Below, one piece after another: positions 1 to 7,089 of a stretch of DNA of 37,815 bases. The translations under genes were made by a program, and so were the position numbers. Every line of letters starts with the position of its first letter. The first letter of the stretch is position 1. The notes under the pieces were generated by a model. It was not told the origin of the DNA. It ran no database searches and worked only from the letters and a program-made list of their open reading frames with translations. The stretch comes from Pseudomonas rubra (lineage in GTDB: Bacteria > Pseudomonadota > Gammaproteobacteria > Pseudomonadales > Pseudomonadaceae): NCBI RefSeq assembly GCF_028656935.1, contig NZ_JAMDGZ010000074.1:1-37815 (forward strand), read 5' to 3'.

Positions 1-472
1 ACTCGGGGGTGCCCGCGTCACCGCAATCAATGCCGGCGCGTTTCCCGAAGTGTTTATCGACGATCGGCACCACCACGTTCTTGACCGTGCCGGGCAGCAC
101 GGTACTGCGTACTACCACGGTATGGCGGCTGGCCTTGTCCCGCAGGGCGGAGCCGATTTCACGGCATACCGCTTCCATGTAGACCAGGTCCAGGTCGCCG
201 TTCTTCTTGCTTGGGGTGCCGACGCACAGCAACGACATCTCGGTGGCCAGCACGGCGGCCTGAACATCGGTGGTGCCGCGCAGGCGGCCGTGGCGCACGC
301 CATCGAGCAGCAATTGCTCAAGGCCCGGTTCGACAATCGGCGACTTGCCCTGGTTGATCATGTCGATCTTGGCTTGCGAGATATCCACGCCCAGCACCTG
401 GTGCCCACGGGCGGACAAGCAACCGGCACAGACCGCGCCCACATAACCCAATCCAAAGATACTGATGTTCAT
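1..472 (-). CDS. algD: GDP-mannose 6-dehydrogenase, N-terminal part (runs off the window)
   Basis: The first 157 residues are present; the rest lies beyond base 1. AlgD oxidises GDP-mannose to GDP-mannuronate with NAD, the committed cytoplasmic step of alginate synthesis. The protein begins MNISIFGLGYVGAVCAGCLS, a Rossmann fold with the GLGYVG nucleotide-binding turn, followed by INQGKSPIVEPGLE and CVGTPSKKNGDLDL, both characteristic of the UDP-glucose/GDP-mannose dehydrogenase family. The near-identity to P. aeruginosa AlgD as I remember it argues for AlgD over Ugd. The ATG at 472 follows a purine-rich GAGAGGGAACT that can serve as ribosome binding site. The long upstream region (473-1131) fits the long regulated leader known for algD. 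The rest of the alginate operon should continue to the left. Confidence 0.93.
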   Translation of the reverse strand, partial: MNISIFGLGYVGAVCAGCLSARGHQVLGVDISQAKIDMINQGKSPIVEPGLEQLLLDGVRHGRLRGTTDVQAAVLATEMSLLCVGTPSKKNGDLDLVYMEAVCREIGSALRDKASRHTVVVRSTVLPGTVKNVVVPIVDKHFGKRAGIDCGDAGTPE

Positions 473-724
473 AGTTCCCTCTCTCAGGGTTCAGCGCAGG
501 CTGACCGAGATACTCAGTTAAACGGCATAGTCGAGGTGGCAGACGCGCAAGCAAAAAGCAGCGCGCTAACGGGAGGCGATGCAAACGTTTTTGGTTGTCT
601 TTTTACATCCTAAGGGAGTTTTTTTAACTTCGGCAAGCAGTCTCTAACTCTGCTTTGGATAAAGTTTAAATTGCAGTTGTTAAAGTTAAAAAACTCTTAT
701 AAATCAATTAGTTAAAGTTTTATG

Positions 725-751
725 TTAGTTAGGCGTCAAAAAAATGATATC
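725..751 (-). promoter_or_regulatory. Composite element shared with the autotransporter upstream region (copy 1)
   Basis: Read on the plus strand the element is TTAGTT, then AGG, then CGTC, a run of seven A and TGATATC. The copy at 16112-16134 is TTAGTT, GA, CGTC, four A, TGATATC. Both lie upstream of minus-strand genes (algD and the autotransporter) in the same orientation. Read on the minus strand, the part TTGACG could also be a -35 hexamer. No known binding site I recall (AlgU, AmrZ, FleQ, Anr) matches it, so the regulator is unknown. Confidence 0.45.
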
Positions 752-765
752 GGTGTTTTGCCGTG

Positions 766-780
766 AAAATGACGTCAGAA
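766..780. promoter_or_regulatory. Operator-like palindrome TGACGTCA, site 1
   Basis: AAAATGACGTCAGA occurs here and again, base for base, at 1519-1532 on the far side of the XRE gene. The core TGACGTCA (770-777) is a perfect 8-bp palindrome, as expected for a small dimeric helix-turn-helix repressor. Binding by the neighbouring XRE protein is inference. Confidence 0.4.
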
Positions 781-1119
781 TGTCGTTACTCTAGTGGCTT
801 TTCGCCGCTTTTATGGTTTTTTTGGCGGTGCTTTTTTCTATTGTTCTGAACGCCTTTGTTCTCCCTGTATTGCGTATTTGATACTTCAAACACGTGGGGT
901 GACGGCACTTTGTCTGTTGCGCCAAGTTGCCTGTTTAATCCCCCTTTGTGCGTGAAGTGCGTCGTTGCACTGCACGACTTGCAGCGGTTGTCCTGACAGG
1001 CCTGGACAGGTGGATCGGGCTTCGACTTGTGCAGCGCAGCCGATCGCGGCATAGTTCGGGCTTCGTTCGAGGCACGCCATTGAAGGGTGTGCGCTCATCC
1101 ATCCGGATGCTGGACAAGG

Positions 1120-1128
1120 GACGTCAGA
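1120..1128. promoter_or_regulatory. Operator-like site GACGTCAGA directly before the XRE start codon, site 2
   Basis: GACGTCAGA ends three bases before the ATG at 1132 and overlaps the ribosome-binding region. It matches nine bases of the sites at 771-779 and 1524-1532. A regulator bound here could block transcription or initiation of its own gene; this is inferred from position only. Confidence 0.35.
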
Positions 1129-1131
1129 TCA

Positions 1132-1518
1132 ATGAACGGAATCGGTTCGCGTATCAGGGAAGAAAGGGAACGTTTGGGCCTCACTCAGCGCGCCTTTGGC
1201 GACATCGGTGGGGTAGAGCCCAACGCCCAGGGCAAGTATGAAAGTGGCGAACGCACGCCTAAGGCCGACTACCTCGCCGCCGTTGCTGCGCGCGGGGTCG
1301 ATGCCTTGTATGTGTTGAGCGGCGTGCATACGCCGGTTGAACACAGCAGCCTGAACACCGAGGAAGAACAGTTGCTCAGCAGCTTTCGCCTGGCGGCAGT
1401 GGCCGACCGGGCGGCTGTCCAGCAATTGCTCGGCAGCCTCGCCGAACACGCGCCGCGGCCGCCGACCAGGGCGGCTGGCTATGGGCGCGGGCTGTATGGG
1501 CGGCTGTCAGGAAAATGA
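1132..1518 (+). CDS. XRE/Cro-CI family transcriptional regulator
   Basis: This 128-residue protein opens with an N-terminal helix-turn-helix at about residues 5-60: IGSRIREERERLGLTQRAFG is the typical first half and NAQGKYESGERTPKADYL the recognition and following helices. The helical tail (TEEEQLLSSFRLAAVADRAA and onward) is a common dimerisation or spacer region of this class. The ATG at 1132 is chosen because the HTH starts four residues in and a purine-rich AAGGGA lies upstream. The same family occupies the position before gacA in other pseudomonads, to my recollection. Three TGACGTCA-like sites surround the gene, which suggests autoregulation and possibly control of gacA and algD; the ligand and targets are unknown. 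Confidence 0.8.
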   Translation: MNGIGSRIREERERLGLTQRAFGDIGGVEPNAQGKYESGERTPKADYLAAVAARGVDALYVLSGVHTPVEHSSLNTEEEQLLSSFRLAAVADRAAVQQLLGSLAEHAPRPPTRAAGYGRGLYGRLSGK

Positions 1519-1541
1519 AAAATGACGTCAGACAAATGACG
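1519..1541. promoter_or_regulatory. Operator-like palindrome before gacA, site 3, plus a half site
   Basis: AAAATGACGTCAGA at 1519-1532 repeats the site at 766-779 exactly, and a further half site AAATGACG follows at 1534-1541. The site is 77-99 bases before the gacA start, a usual distance for an operator or activator site. Which protein binds is not shown by the sequence. Confidence 0.4.
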
Positions 1542-1617
1542 GGTTCCGTTAGGTCTACGGCTGTATTTTTTGCTAAGGTGGCGGGATCCAATTACCGCCG
1601 CAGTGCGAGGTGTCTGC

Positions 1618-2256
1618 TTGATTAGGGTGCTGGTGGTCGATGACCACGATCTGGTGCGTACGGGCATCACGCGCATGCTGGCCGATATCGATGGCCTGCA
1701 GGTGGTGGGTGAGGCCGACTCCGGCGAGGCGTCGCTCAAAGTCGCGCGTGAACTCAAGCCCGACGTGATCCTGATGGATGTAAAAATGCCCGGTATCGGC
1801 GGCCTGGAGGCGACGCGCAAGTTGCTGCGCAGCCACCCGGACGTGAAAGTGGTGGCGGTGACTGTCTGTGAAGAAGACCCGTTCCCCACCCGCCTGCTGC
1901 AGGCCGGTGCTGCCGGGTACCTGACCAAGGGTGCAGGGCTGGATGAAATGGTCCAGGCCATTCGCCTGGTGTTTGCCGGCCAGCGCTACATCAGCCCGCA
2001 GATCGCCCAGCAATTGGCGCTCAAGTCGTTCCAGCCGCAAGGCTCGCCGTTCGATGCGTTGTCGGAGCGCGAAATCCAGATTGCCCTGATGATCGTTGGC
2101 TGCCAGAAGGTGCAGATCATCTCCGACAAACTGTGCCTGTCACCGAAAACGGTCAATACTTACCGCTACCGGATCTTCGAAAAACTCTCGGTCACCAGCG
2201 ACGTCGAGCTGACGCTGCTGGCGGTCCGCCACGGCATGGTTGACGCCAGTCTCTGA
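1618..2256 (+). CDS. gacA: Response regulator GacA (UvrY/FixJ-NarL class), TTG start
   Basis: GacA is the response regulator of the GacS/GacA system, which activates small RNAs that titrate RsmA/E and thereby governs secondary metabolism, biofilm and virulence. The receiver domain spans residues 1-120, with acidic D8/D9, phospho-acceptor D54 in ILMDVKMPG and the conserved Lys in YLTKGAG. The LuxR-type HTH lies at about 145-205 (LSEREIQIALMIVGCQKVQI then LSPKTVNTYRYRIFEKL). The start is a TTG at 1618, with GAGG at 1607-1610 seven bases upstream; this gives 212 residues beginning (M)IRVLVVDDHDLV, the known N-terminus. A TTG start is reported for gacA of fluorescent pseudomonads. uvrC follows after eight bases, the conserved gacA-uvrC operon. 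Confidence 0.96.
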   Translation: MIRVLVVDDHDLVRTGITRMLADIDGLQVVGEADSGEASLKVARELKPDVILMDVKMPGIGGLEATRKLLRSHPDVKVVAVTVCEEDPFPTRLLQAGAAGYLTKGAGLDEMVQAIRLVFAGQRYISPQIAQQLALKSFQPQGSPFDALSEREIQIALMIVGCQKVQIISDKLCLSPKTVNTYRYRIFEKLSVTSDVELTLLAVRHGMVDASL

Positions 2257-2264
2257 GCTCACTC

Positions 2265-4088
2265 ATGACACCTGTGTTCGATTCAAGCGCTTTCCTGGCG
2301 ACCTGCAGCGGTCGCCCGGGAGTCTACCGGATGTTCGACGGTGAAGCCCGGCTGCTGTATGTGGGCAAGGCCAAGAACCTCAAGAAGCGCCTCGCCAGTT
2401 ACTTTCGCAAAACTGGTCTGGCGCCGAAGACGGCTGCCCTGGTGGCGCGCATCGCCCAGGTTGAAACCACCATCACCGCCAACGAGACCGAGGCGCTGCT
2501 GCTCGAGCAGACCCTGATCAAAGAGTGGCGGCCGCCGTACAACATCCTGTTGCGCGACGACAAATCCTATCCTTATGTGTTTTTGTCCGACGGTGATTAC
2601 CCGCGCCTGGGTATCCATCGCGGGGCCAAGAAGCAAAAGGGCAAGTATTTTGGCCCGTACCCCAGCGCCGGGGCTATCCGCGAAAGCCTGAGCCTGCTGC
2701 AGAAGACCTTTTTCGTTCGCCAGTGCGAAGACAGTTATTACAGCAACCGCACCCGGCCGTGCCTGCAATACCAGATCAAACGCTGCAAGGCGCCCTGTGT
2801 CGGCCTGGTCGAGCCTGAGGAATATGCGGTCGATGTGCGTCACTCGGTGATGTTCCTCGAAGGCCGCAGCCATCAGTTGACCAACGAGTTGAACGCCGAG
2901 ATGGAGCAGGCGGCCATGGCCCTGGAATTCGAGAAAGCCGCCGAGTTGCGCGACCAGATCGCCTTGCTGCGCAGGGTTCAGGACCAGCAGAGCATGGAGG
3001 GTGGCAGCGGCGATGTCGACGTGATCGCGGCGTTCGTCAACCCCGGCGGCGCTTGCGTGCACCTGATCAGCGTGCGTGGCGGGCGGGTGCTGGGCAGCAA
3101 GAACTTCTTCCCGCAAGTGGGCATCGAGGAGGAGGTGGCCGAGGTCATGGCCGCGTTCCTCTCGCAATACTATGTGGCCAATGCCGAGCGCGAATTGCCG
3201 GGCGAGTTGATCGTCAATGTGGTGCACGAGGACTTCGCCGCCATCAGCGCCGCCATCCAGACCCTGCGCGGCCGTGAGTTGACCATCAGCCACCGGGTGC
3301 GTGGCACCCGGGCGCGCTGGCAGCAGTTGGCGGTGACCAACGCCGAACAGGCGCTGGGCGCACGCCTGGCCAACCGTCAGCACATGGCGTCGCGCTTCGA
3401 GGCCCTGGCCCAGGTGCTGGCCCTGGAGGAAACCCCGCAACGCCTGGAATGCTACGACATCAGCCATTCCAGCGGCGAAGCCACCGTCGCCTCGTGCGTG
3501 GTATTCGGCCCGGAGGGGCCACTTAAAAGTGACTATCGCCGCTACAACATCGAGGGCGTGACCCCAGGCGACGACTACGCGGCCATGCACCAGGCCTTGA
3601 CTCGGCGTTTTGGCCGGCTCAAGGACGGCGAGGGCAAGCTGCCCGACGTACTGCTGGTGGACGGTGGCAAGGGCCAACTGAACATGGCTCGCGAGGTACT
3701 GCAGGAGCTGGCAGTGCCCGACCTGATCCTGCTCGGGGTGGCCAAGGGCGCTACGCGCAAGGCCGGTTTCGAGACTTTGTACCTCAATGACGTGGCCCAT
3801 GAGTTCACCCTCAAGGGCGACTCACCGGCGCTGCACCTGATCCAGCAGATTCGCGACGAAGCCCACCGTTTCGCCATCACCGGTCACCGTGCCCGCCGAG
3901 GCAAGGCCCGGCGTACCTCGACCCTTGAGGGTGTCGCCGGGGTGGGCCCGAAACGCCGCCGCGACTTGCTCAAACACTTCGGTGGCCTGCAGGAATTGAC
4001 CCGCGCCAGCGTCGAGGAAATCGCCAAGGCGCCGGGAATCAGTAAAAAGCTTGCCGAGTCGATTTATGCCAACCTGCATAGCGAGTAG
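2265..4088 (+). CDS. uvrC: UvrABC excinuclease subunit C
   Basis: UvrC makes the two incisions around a UvrB-bound DNA lesion in nucleotide excision repair. The 607-residue protein has the GIY-YIG nuclease at its N-terminus (GRPGVYRMFDGEARLLYVGK, about residues 16-95), a Cys-rich segment (RPCLQYQIKRCKAPC, about 165-180), and a UVR/UvrB-binding helix pair at about 203-237. The RNase H-like catalytic half starts near RLECYDISHSSGE and contains LLVDGGKGQL. Two helix-hairpin-helix motifs close the protein (LEGVAGVGPKRR, AKAPGISKKLAESIY). Length is normal for the family. It is probably cotranscribed with gacA. Confidence 0.97.
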   Translation: MTPVFDSSAFLATCSGRPGVYRMFDGEARLLYVGKAKNLKKRLASYFRKTGLAPKTAALVARIAQVETTITANETEALLLEQTLIKEWRPPYNILLRDDKSYPYVFLSDGDYPRLGIHRGAKKQKGKYFGPYPSAGAIRESLSLLQKTFFVRQCEDSYYSNRTRPCLQYQIKRCKAPCVGLVEPEEYAVDVRHSVMFLEGRSHQLTNELNAEMEQAAMALEFEKAAELRDQIALLRRVQDQQSMEGGSGDVDVIAAFVNPGGACVHLISVRGGRVLGSKNFFPQVGIEEEVAEVMAAFLSQYYVANAERELPGELIVNVVHEDFAAISAAIQTLRGRELTISHRVRGTRARWQQLAVTNAEQALGARLANRQHMASRFEALAQVLALEETPQRLECYDISHSSGEATVASCVVFGPEGPLKSDYRRYNIEGVTPGDDYAAMHQALTRRFGRLKDGEGKLPDVLLVDGGKGQLNMAREVLQELAVPDLILLGVAKGATRKAGFETLYLNDVAHEFTLKGDSPALHLIQQIRDEAHRFAITGHRARRGKARRTSTLEGVAGVGPKRRRDLLKHFGGLQELTRASVEEIAKAPGISKKLAESIYANLHSE

Positions 4089-4120
4089 AATGCCCGCTCA
4101 CTTTGCAGCCAGTTGTGCCG

Positions 4121-4681
4121 ATGAATATTCCAAATCTGCTTACCGTTCTTCGCGTCCTGCTCATTCCGATCTTCATTTTGCTGTTCTATGTTCCGTATCA
4201 CTGGAGCTATATCGCAGCGAGCAGTGTCTTCGCCATCGCCGCAGCCACAGACTGGCTGGACGGCTACCTGGCGCGTCGCCTGCAGCAGAGCACGCCGTTC
4301 GGTGCCTTCCTGGACCCGGTGGCCGACAAGCTGATGGTGGCGGTGGCCCTGGTGCTGCTGGTGCAAGTGCATGCCAACTTGTGGCTGACGTTGCCGGCGG
4401 CGGTGATCATCGGCCGCGAGATCGTGGTCTCGGCGCTGCGCGAGTGGATGGCCGAGCTTGGGGCGAGGGCGCATGTGGCGGTGTCGAACCTGGGCAAATG
4501 GAAAACCGCGGCGCAGATGCTCGCTCTGGTGGTCCTGCTGGCCAACCCGCCGGTACTGACCTTCTGGGTGGTTCTGGGCTATGCCTTGCTGATGGTTTCG
4601 GCGGGCCTGACCCTGTGGTCGATGGTGCACTACCTGCGCGCCGCCTGGCCGCACCTGCGCGAAGGCTCGGAGCAGAAATAA
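4121..4681 (+). CDS. pgsA: CDP-diacylglycerol--glycerol-3-phosphate 3-phosphatidyltransferase
   Basis: PgsA makes phosphatidylglycerol phosphate from CDP-diacylglycerol and glycerol-3-phosphate in the inner membrane, the first committed step to phosphatidylglycerol and cardiolipin. The CDP-alcohol phosphatidyltransferase signature DG-x2-AR-x8-G-x3-D-x3-D is complete: DGYLARR, then TPFGAFLDPVAD. Several hydrophobic segments surround it. I chose the ATG at 4121 (MNIPNLLTVLRVL), the usual family N-terminus, over the in-frame ATG six codons upstream. It lies 32 bases after uvrC, in an order conserved in Pseudomonas; 186 residues is normal. Confidence 0.95.
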   Translation: MNIPNLLTVLRVLLIPIFILLFYVPYHWSYIAASSVFAIAAATDWLDGYLARRLQQSTPFGAFLDPVADKLMVAVALVLLVQVHANLWLTLPAAVIIGREIVVSALREWMAELGARAHVAVSNLGKWKTAAQMLALVVLLANPPVLTFWVVLGYALLMVSAGLTLWSMVHYLRAAWPHLREGSEQK

Positions 4682-4700
4682 AGTTTTTTGAATCAAGGGC

Positions 4701-4728
4701 TTGACGAGATTTTTCGAATCGTTACAAT
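4701..4728 (+). promoter_or_regulatory. Sigma-70 promoter of the tRNA-Gly gene
   Basis: A -35 hexamer TTGACG (4701-4706) and a -10 hexamer TACAAT (4723-4728) are separated by 16 bases. The tRNA gene begins 15 bases after the -10, as expected for a stable RNA promoter with a short 5' leader. Confidence 0.85.
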
Positions 4729-4743
4729 AGCCCCCATCACGAC

Positions 4744-4819
<76 letters not shown>

Positions 4820-4860
4820 AATATGGCGCTACAGCATTCAGCAGAGTTCTGTGGTGATAG

Positions 4861-4890
4861 ACAAAAGGCCCTTCGGGGCCTTTTGTCGTT
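4861..4890 (+). terminator. Rho-independent terminator after tRNA-Gly
   Basis: An 11-bp perfect stem, ACAAAAGGCCC and GGGCCTTTTGT, closes on a TTCG tetraloop (4861-4886) and carries its T-tract in the descending arm. It lies 41 bases after the tRNA and also has an A-tract on the other strand, so it could work in both directions. Confidence 0.85.
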
Positions 4891-5102
4891 TCTGCCCGCT
4901 GTGTGCTCAGATCCGCCATCGACAAGCCCCTCACTCCCAGAGGCTTCGCGCCAACCACACGTATTTTGGCGCCACTGACCTGGCATTTCTGCCAGTAGGC
5001 ACCCTCATTCCATCCCGATATGTTCGGCGCACGGCCAGTGGATGACATTGGCCGGCTGGGTACCTGCGTATCCGGCGTCACTGCGCGATACGGAATACAG
5101 AT

Positions 5103-6839
5103 ATGGGCACCTTGCGGATGCGACGGCTTATCGTGCTGCTGGTGGTTTGGAGCGTGGGCACCGAGGTCTGTGCAGCATTGCGCATTGAAGGCCTGGAGCC
5201 CTGTGAGCCCTGGCGGGCATATAAACCGCAGGTCTGGTGCATGCAGGTCACAGGCATGGGCCGGGAGCTGCCGACAGTGGTACTCAATGGCAGCGCTTTG
5301 GCTACTGGATCCGTGACCCGCATGTTGGATTCGCTGCGCTTTCGTCTCAACCAAAGGCAGAGCGTCAGTGGGCCGATCTGGTTGGCTGCCGATGGACAAA
5401 CCAGCAATGGCGTGTGGCTTACCATGGGCCAGAGCCGTGTGGTGGCTGCTGGTCAGTATCCGCAAATAAGGCTCAACGACCGTGTCGTAACCGCCTTGGA
5501 CCTGGTTAGCCTGGTCTTTCGCGAGGATCTTGACGGCCTGATACAGGCGCAACGGGTCGCACGCCAGTATGGCCTGGAAATCGTCGGTGCAATCCCTCCA
5601 CTGAACGTTTATCAGGTGCGTTTGCCGGTAAATAGCCTGGAAGGTCGAGACATTCTGCTGGCAACGCTAGGGCGCGAGGCGGCTATCGAGGGGGTCGTCG
5701 TGGAAGACGACAATCTCGAGATGCCCGCGGACCCGCTCAGGGCAATCGATCCTCCTGACCAGCAAGGCTGGATCGCCAATCGGTTCCTGCAGGCTGTTGA
5801 CCTGTATACAGACTACGCCGTGAAGGCGGCTCAAGCGCACAAGCTTCACACCCTGTTGGTTGGCGTCATCGAGAGTGGAGTGAACTTCGATGCCGGCGAC
5901 TTCGCAAGCTACCTGGTACCTTGCGATTCAGGCCAGGTGTGCCTCTATGCGCGGCACAGCCGAGCGGCGACGCATGGCACTGCTGTCTCCGGGTATCTGG
6001 CGGCAGGCGCACATCCGAGTGCCAACCTGGGCTTTTTGAGCCGAATGGGCGCAGCTGGAGGGTTCAGGGTCATTGTCGACCGCGGCGCACGAGCGGGTGT
6101 GGCAGCTCGTGTCGCGGCCTCGGTGAACCTCGTGCAGGACGGGGTGAGGGTGCTCAACTGGAGTTGGGGTGTCCATCGAATGGGGGGCATCAACCAGCGC
6201 GGCGAGCCGATTCAAGCCAATGTGCGTTCCGATCTGGCGTTCAACGGTTACGCAACGCTGCTTAAGCGGTTTTTCGCCTGGTTGGCGCGTAATCACCCTG
6301 CTGTGGTGGTCATCAACTCTGCCGGCAACAGCGCGTCGCTCACTGACCAGCACCTGCCTGCATCGCTGTTGGCGGATCAACTGATAGTGGTCGGTGCCCA
6401 TCAGCGCACTGGTCGAGACGTGGATGTGGAGGATGCAGGTTTCGTGGCGAGCCGAGCCAGCTCCAATGTCGGGCAGCGGGTCGATATCACCGCAGCCGGG
6501 TGTCCTCCTTGGGCGAGTAGCGCCCGCGCAGAACCTGGCGGCTGCGGCACCTCTTATGCCGCGGCCTTGGTCACCGGCGCGGTTGCGGCCATGCTGTCCA
6601 TCGACCCGGAGCTTGAGCCCAGGCAGGTCAGGACGCTGTTGCGACAGAGCGCATTACCGCTGGCGAGCGGAGGCACTGTCGACATTACATTACCGCTCAC
6701 TTCTGAAGAGCGATCGATTGCAGGCGACAGTGCGACGGGACAGTCTGCGCGGTTGAATATGCAGGGGGCCTTGGAGCTTGTGATAGTGCGTCGGGCTGCT
6801 GCCTCCGTGGCAGGGGCGCAGGCCCCTGTGTCTCGTTAG
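5103..6839 (+). CDS. Secreted subtilisin-like (S8) serine protease with Glu in place of the catalytic Asp
   Basis: The 578-residue protein has an N-terminal signal sequence (MRRLIVLLVVWSVGTEVCA within residues 6-24), a region of about 200 residues of which 155-200 looks like an inhibitor-I9-type propeptide, and an S8 domain at about 250-510. Catalytic elements seen are H291 in THGTAVSGYLA, oxyanion N409 in INSAGNS and nucleophile S484 in GCGTSYAAALVTG. The first triad block reads VGVIESGVNF, so E257 stands where VIDSG is normal. The ATG at 5103 has only a weak GGAA upstream; ATG 5118 is an alternative. It stands alone between the tRNA terminator and the HlyD operon, and its codon choice looks less GC-rich than its neighbours, suggesting transfer. 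The substrate is unknown; it may be an active variant or a dead protease. Confidence 0.8.
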   Translation: MGTLRMRRLIVLLVVWSVGTEVCAALRIEGLEPCEPWRAYKPQVWCMQVTGMGRELPTVVLNGSALATGSVTRMLDSLRFRLNQRQSVSGPIWLAADGQTSNGVWLTMGQSRVVAAGQYPQIRLNDRVVTALDLVSLVFREDLDGLIQAQRVARQYGLEIVGAIPPLNVYQVRLPVNSLEGRDILLATLGREAAIEGVVVEDDNLEMPADPLRAIDPPDQQGWIANRFLQAVDLYTDYAVKAAQAHKLHTLLVGVIESGVNFDAGDFASYLVPCDSGQVCLYARHSRAATHGTAVSGYLAAGAHPSANLGFLSRMGAAGGFRVIVDRGARAGVAARVAASVNLVQDGVRVLNWSWGVHRMGGINQRGEPIQANVRSDLAFNGYATLLKRFFAWLARNHPAVVVINSAGNSASLTDQHLPASLLADQLIVVGAHQRTGRDVDVEDAGFVASRASSNVGQRVDITAAGCPPWASSARAEPGGCGTSYAAALVTGAVAAMLSIDPELEPRQVRTLLRQSALPLASGGTVDITLPLTSEERSIAGDSATGQSARLNMQGALELVIVRRAAASVAGAQAPVSR

Positions 6840-7089
6840 TGGCTGCAGGTTAAAAAATCCTTGAGTTCAGCCAGCTCCCCGCTACCACGCCCCCGAAAAC
6901 ACTGATAGCATCCTGCCACTTTTCTTGAGTGCAGCCGCAACGCCGTGCGTGCCTGTTAACCCGATACTACGCTTGCCATGGCACCTGTGCCTGTCCCGGG
7001 ACTACGTGTCCTTGAGCAACGGCAGTCAACTTCGCGCCGCTGCAACCGATACACAACGCATACAACGAATAATGAAAGGATGCAGCGAA

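Larger units (their letters stand above)
473..1131. other. AT-rich intergenic region between divergent algD and the XRE regulator gene
   Basis: No coding region is supportable in these 659 bases. Bases 600-850 are strikingly AT-rich for this genome, with several A and T runs. The region holds a composite element (725-751) that recurs upstream of the autotransporter gene, and TGACGTCA-type palindromic sites at 770 and 1120. In other pseudomonads algD is driven by AlgU and bound by several regulators over hundreds of bases. I could not find a convincing AlgU promoter (GAACTT-N16/17-TCTGA): the closest hexamer, GAAGTT on the minus strand near 631, lacks a matching -10. Confidence 0.6.

Noticed and set aside
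600..640. AlgU-type promoter for algD
   Set aside because: GAAGTT on the minus strand resembles a -35 GAACTT, but no TCTGA-like -10 lies 16-17 bases downstream.
786..1052. An 88-codon minus-strand frame between algD and the XRE gene
   Set aside because: Lys/Asn/Ser-rich without a family resemblance; no ribosome binding site; lies in the AT-rich regulatory region.
2283..3800. A 505-codon minus-strand frame opposite uvrC
   Set aside because: uvrC is complete and conserved on the other strand; the minus frame is a codon-position artefact.
4822..5102. Further tRNA genes or a small gene after tRNA-Gly
   Set aside because: No second cloverleaf can be folded by eye, and the frames here are short or antisense; only the terminator is supported.
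6862..6887. Possible attachment-site repeat of the tRNA-Gly 3' end (GAGTTC..CCCGCT..CCA) after the S8 gene
   Set aside because: Only short blocks match, with different spacing; no integrase gene is present, so an integrated element at the tRNA cannot be supported.
6840..7089. N-terminal extension of the first HlyD-type protein
   Set aside because: The frame is open from 6925, but the signal peptide begins at ATG 7090 with AGGA upstream, so the earlier codons are not used.
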